Below, in pieces: positions 60,227 to 64,000 of a DNA stretch of 64,000 nt; the stretch's first letter is position 1, and each line of letters opens with the position of its first letter. The notes beneath the pieces were generated by a model. The model was not told the DNA's origin. It ran no database searches and saw only the letters and a program-made list of their open reading frames with translations. Origin of the DNA: Delphinapterus leucas. Taxonomy: Eukaryota; Chordata; Mammalia; Artiodactyla; Monodontidae. The stretch spans positions 69,148,758 to 69,212,757 of the forward strand of contig NW_022098069.1 of the NCBI RefSeq assembly GCF_002288925.2, given 5' to 3'. Made by a program: the position numbers and the translations under genes.

Positions 60227-60599
60227 CACATACAGAACATCACCAGCTCTTCTCTAGGGTCTTTACCAGGACTCTGTTCTTAGTGGGTTTTGATTCCAGT
60301 TTCTGGCCTCCTGAACCCATAAGCATGTTGAAAAGGCAGCTAGCTTTTTATCTCTCAATAACTTCTTCCAAGAGTTAGAGCTGCTTCCCAGGTGAAAAGC
60401 TGCCCTAAATACAGGACTCGTTTCTATAGTCCTCCTCCCAGATCTTGGCCTCATTATTACTTGTTAGTTCTCTGATTCCTTCATTTAGCTGTTTTTCTCC
60501 ACTTTTTCTACCTATTCTGAGCAGGAGGGTTTGTTCAAATTACCTAGACTGTCGTTATTAAGAATGCAGCTACCCAGCATTCAAGCTTGCATTCCTTAA

Positions 60600-63500
60600 C
60601 TAAAATATTGTTCATTTATATAAAAGTTTGATTCTTAATTTTTATTAAATTTACCCTTAATTTTAATTAAATATAGTTTATTTTGTAGTCAATATATTTT
60701 TCGTCCTAAATCCAAATCTAGTTTTCTGTTCTACCTTTGATTAGGCCTGTCAAGTAAATAAACCAGTCTATTTAAAGACATGCCATATTCAGTATTAACT
60801 TTAAACATAAGCATAAATTATAATAGAATATTTGCTTAATATTTCTAAGGTACTCATGTGAATAAATAAGAAATGAGTCTAGGCTTTATCTGAAAAAGTA
60901 CATTGTTCATTTTTTAAAATATGTTTTGTTTGCTCATTGAATATCTGTAATTCTTCTGAGGATACCAGTAAACTCCCAAGTAAATACAAGTAGTCTTGGA
61001 AACCTGAAGCTTTCTAGTAAAACTTTGCTGAAACACAATTTTGTGGGGAGAATTATAAACTTTGCAGATTAACATAGCGACAACAACCCAACTTTAAGCA
61101 TTAAAACCAAACTGCCTGATAACCAGTGTCAATAAGGCTATCATTCATTAACATACTTAGTGGCATTAATGCAGTGCTACCAACTGTGAAATAAATACTG
61201 CAGGCTTCAGTGCACTCGGAAAGCATCTAGGAAATTGAAAACAGCATTCTTGTTTCTGTTTTTTATACACTCCCTAATGTTACAAGATTTTAATATATTT
61301 ACCCATAAGAAGTTTTGGCCTTCAATACAATATGCAGAGAATATAAGATTGAAGATAACTGTTAATACTGATTATTCCTAATAAACTTTGTTGCTGAATG
61401 TTATAATAATAAATAACAAGCTTCACTTTAAAGCACCACAGATAAGAATAAAGGGTAATATTCATTTTACAGCCAATTAATAAATGATTTAACATTTTAA
61501 AGCATTTAATAAGACTGAACCCCACAGCAAAGCTGTTCGCTGGTGTATAATTACCAGAGAAGTTCACTAGGTCAGAGTAAAAGCAAAGAAGATTGATCTT
61601 AACATGTAATATGCAGTGCACCTTTGTTTCTTAATCAAAATGTGGAAAAGGACATAAAATACAGGCTTGTATTTTCATCAAAATTTAAACCAGACTTGAC
61701 ATCTTTAAAATATGCCTCAAAAATTAGAAGTATAGAAATGTCATCACTTGCACAAGTAAGAAAAAACTAACACATGTGTAGTCCATCTCAATCATTTCTG
61801 AAAACAGACCACACAACAAACTTACATTTTTAAGCCAAGGTGTAAAGGGAGAAAAAGGAGACTTACTGGCATCAGAACTAATGTCCCCTGGGTATGGAAA
61901 GGAAAAGTCTAGTGTAATAGGGCAAGTATTCTTCCATCAGCCTCTCTGTTTACTCTCCACTGTTTTTTAGGGTGAGGAGGTAATTAATTATCTGTACTTT
62001 ATTGAATCATAAGGCTTTATTAAGCAACAACTTGAAATGACTTATATAAAATGTCTTATGTGGACTTCAGTCTTTGAGGCACAAACTAATCATCACATTT
62101 CTTTTTATAAGGTAATTTACAAGGCTATACAGTTTCCGTGTTAATATGTAACTCATATGCTGCCTTATTTTATGTTTTACCATGTCTTATAAGTGGCTCT
62201 TATAAATTTTAAAGCACTTATGTAATTCGGTATTAGTTCTTGGGTGACTCTGAGGAATGGAAGGCAGGATAATACAATCTGCTTTCCTTCCATAAGGAAC
62301 ATGAGTATTAGCGGGGAGATAGCAAGGTCGGACATAAGGGCTAGAGAAAAACTCATTGAAACCTCAATGGCACTTTTTATAGTAATTTTTCTTAGGGCTA
62401 TGCTAAGACTGAGCCATATTTTAAAATATATTTTCTCTATAAGAAAAGGCAAATCTGTCTTAATGAGTAATATAAAATCTAAGATTTGAAAATTCAAAAA
62501 ATTATAAAGAAAATGTATCAGTATTTTTATTGCATTTCAATTAACAAGTTAATTTATTTATATTTTTGAATGGTGTTTAAATTTTTTAATTGTTAATTCA
62601 AAATCAATGATCAGTGCATGACTTTAAACATGAGACTTCCTAGTTTTGTGGTGACGACAAAATCAAACAGTTCCTAGGCTCGTGAGCAAGACTGGTACTT
62701 ACTAGCAGTAGTAGAAGTCGTAATAAAAATAATGATGTCTGACAATCATAATAACACTTCTTACTTGATTACCATCTATTACAGATTTTCTTTTAAGATG
62801 CCCCCATATTATTATTATTATTAAATAGCAAATAGGGAAAATAAGGCAAAAACAAGTCAAATAACTTTAAATCTTCATTCTTTCATTCATTCCCTCATTA
62901 TTCATTCCCCTCCTAGTTTCTAAAAGGATATTAAGCTAATAACAGCTTAATGATAGACATCATATGGTGACTCTTAAACAAGTTGACAAGGTAAAATGAA
63001 AGCATGACTACTTTACACACTTCTCTCATCACTAAGGCATTATGCCAGTTAGTTAAATAAAAAATAAAGAGATAAATATGTCAAACCAACTTGTTTTATG
63101 TAGAGAAGACATAATCCAAGACATTCCCTTTTCTCACAGTTATTTGCTATCCTGAGAATCCAATCTGAATCTCAGCAGTAGATGTTTGAAAATACAGTGC
63201 ATCTACAGAGAGAGGGCTTATGAGTTTATGTATATGCAGATATACAGTGATGTTTTTAAAATCTAGATTACAAAGCTGATATAAAATTCAAGCTAACAAC
63301 ATATCTTATTAAGATAAGAATCTTAATCCTCTATGAAAAGAAAAACAAAACAAAGCCAGATAACAGGTTTCCTTTGGTGGTGATCTACAAGGTGTTAGGG
63401 ATATGATTTCCCTCTTGTTCTGCTGTCTCCGTGTCCCTCAGTCATCAGAGGTAGCCCATCACTCCAGTTACTCTTCCTGTCAGTTATTGGTGGCGACAGC

Positions 63501-64000
63501 CAGTCTGACCTGAAAAGAAACCAACACTCCTTCCCAACCTGGAAATGCTGGTGACTTATTTCAGCAGCCCCCATGCCCTGCAGCTGCTGCCGTCACCCTC
63601 CCAACAGCAAGCTTTGTTTATTTAAAATACAGCAGGCCGCCTTCACATGGAAGCTGGCTGGATTCTTCAAGTACTAATCAGCTTAACACAGTTTTCCTGA
63701 GCATTTCACATAAGAAGAAAAAGCCTGTCAACTTTTTTCCACATTAGACCATTACTTCTGAACCATCCTACTTCTTTAAAGAATTTCTTTATAGTGGATG
63801 TTGTAATAGGAGTTGTTTTATTTGCTATTTGTTGGTCAGGTATAACTAGGTGCAGAGAGTGGATGAGGGCAAGTAAAGAGGAACTACGGAAGCATACTTC
63901 TCAGACTCCACAAGCTAGTTACTATTTAATAGTATTAGAAACAAAGTCACTATAATTTCCTTTTCCAGCACTATGTGTAGTGTTAGTAATATTGTTGTCA
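60600..64000. other. Repeat-poor block, possible conserved non-coding sequence
   Basis: About 3.4 kb in which I recognise no transposable element, unlike the rest of the window. It is AT-rich with stretches of balanced, non-repetitive text (61020-61260, 61480-61660, 63420-63700). Open frames at 61322-61621 (99 aa, minus) and 62177-62497 (106 aa minus, 81 aa plus) have no motif, and the last two overlap on opposite strands. Small direct repeats such as (ATT)n at 62808-62822 and CATTCATTC near 62880 occur. No exon is supported. Confidence 0.4.

Overview
This window reads as non-coding, repeat-rich nuclear DNA of a mammal, most likely a cetacean or a close cetartiodactyl relative. The lineage call rests on seven tRNA-derived SINEs of the CHR type (ends reading ACCAGGGAAGTCCC on the minus strand), a short mariner-type MITE with TTGGCC-AAAAAGTT-like inverted repeats, and L1 3' ends of the AACATTGTAAATCAACTATACTCCAAT type. 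I saw no BovB LINE or Bov-tA array, which argues against a ruminant. Base composition is AT-rich with very few CpGs and no CpG island. I recognise no host protein-coding exon, no rRNA gene and no functional tRNA gene; every open frame I could identify belongs to a retrotransposon or is short and unsupported. The stretch is best read as intergenic or deep intronic.

Layout. 1-3550: old L1 (L1M type) in antisense, running off the left edge, then an MIR and a CHR SINE with a clear target-site duplication. 4160-22790: mostly diverged sequence with MIR, L2, L3/CR1 and MER5 remnants, two more SINEs with duplications (8419-8733, 15983-16288), and an AT-rich minisatellite (11925-12112). 22800-23480: old L1 ORF1-region relic with an embedded CA repeat. 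26000-37700: MIR/L2/L3 remnants, a young-looking CHR SINE (31591-31806) and a lone L1 3' end inside an older L1. 38985-42320: an old sense-strand L1 broken by four later insertions: an L1 3' end, a mariner MITE, a second L1 3' end in the opposite direction, and a solo LTR.

43000-50100: ordinary diverged sequence with one SINE and MER/MIR/L2 relics. 50131-55448: the most complete element, a 5.3 kb L1 with a 5' inversion of the twin-priming kind, a 19-bp target-site duplication, and a nested 0.9 kb SINE-unknown-SINE composite in its ORF2. 55450-60230: a SINE, an L2, an old L1 and a hAT relic. 60600-64000: almost free of recognisable repeats and a candidate home for conserved regulatory sequence.

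No genes act together here. The biology is a layered record of transposition: ancient MIR/L2/L3/MER elements, then L1M, then lineage-specific L1, LTR, mariner and CHR SINE insertions whose nesting gives their relative ages. Family names come from recognised motifs and not from a database search, so boundaries are approximate unless a target-site duplication fixes them.
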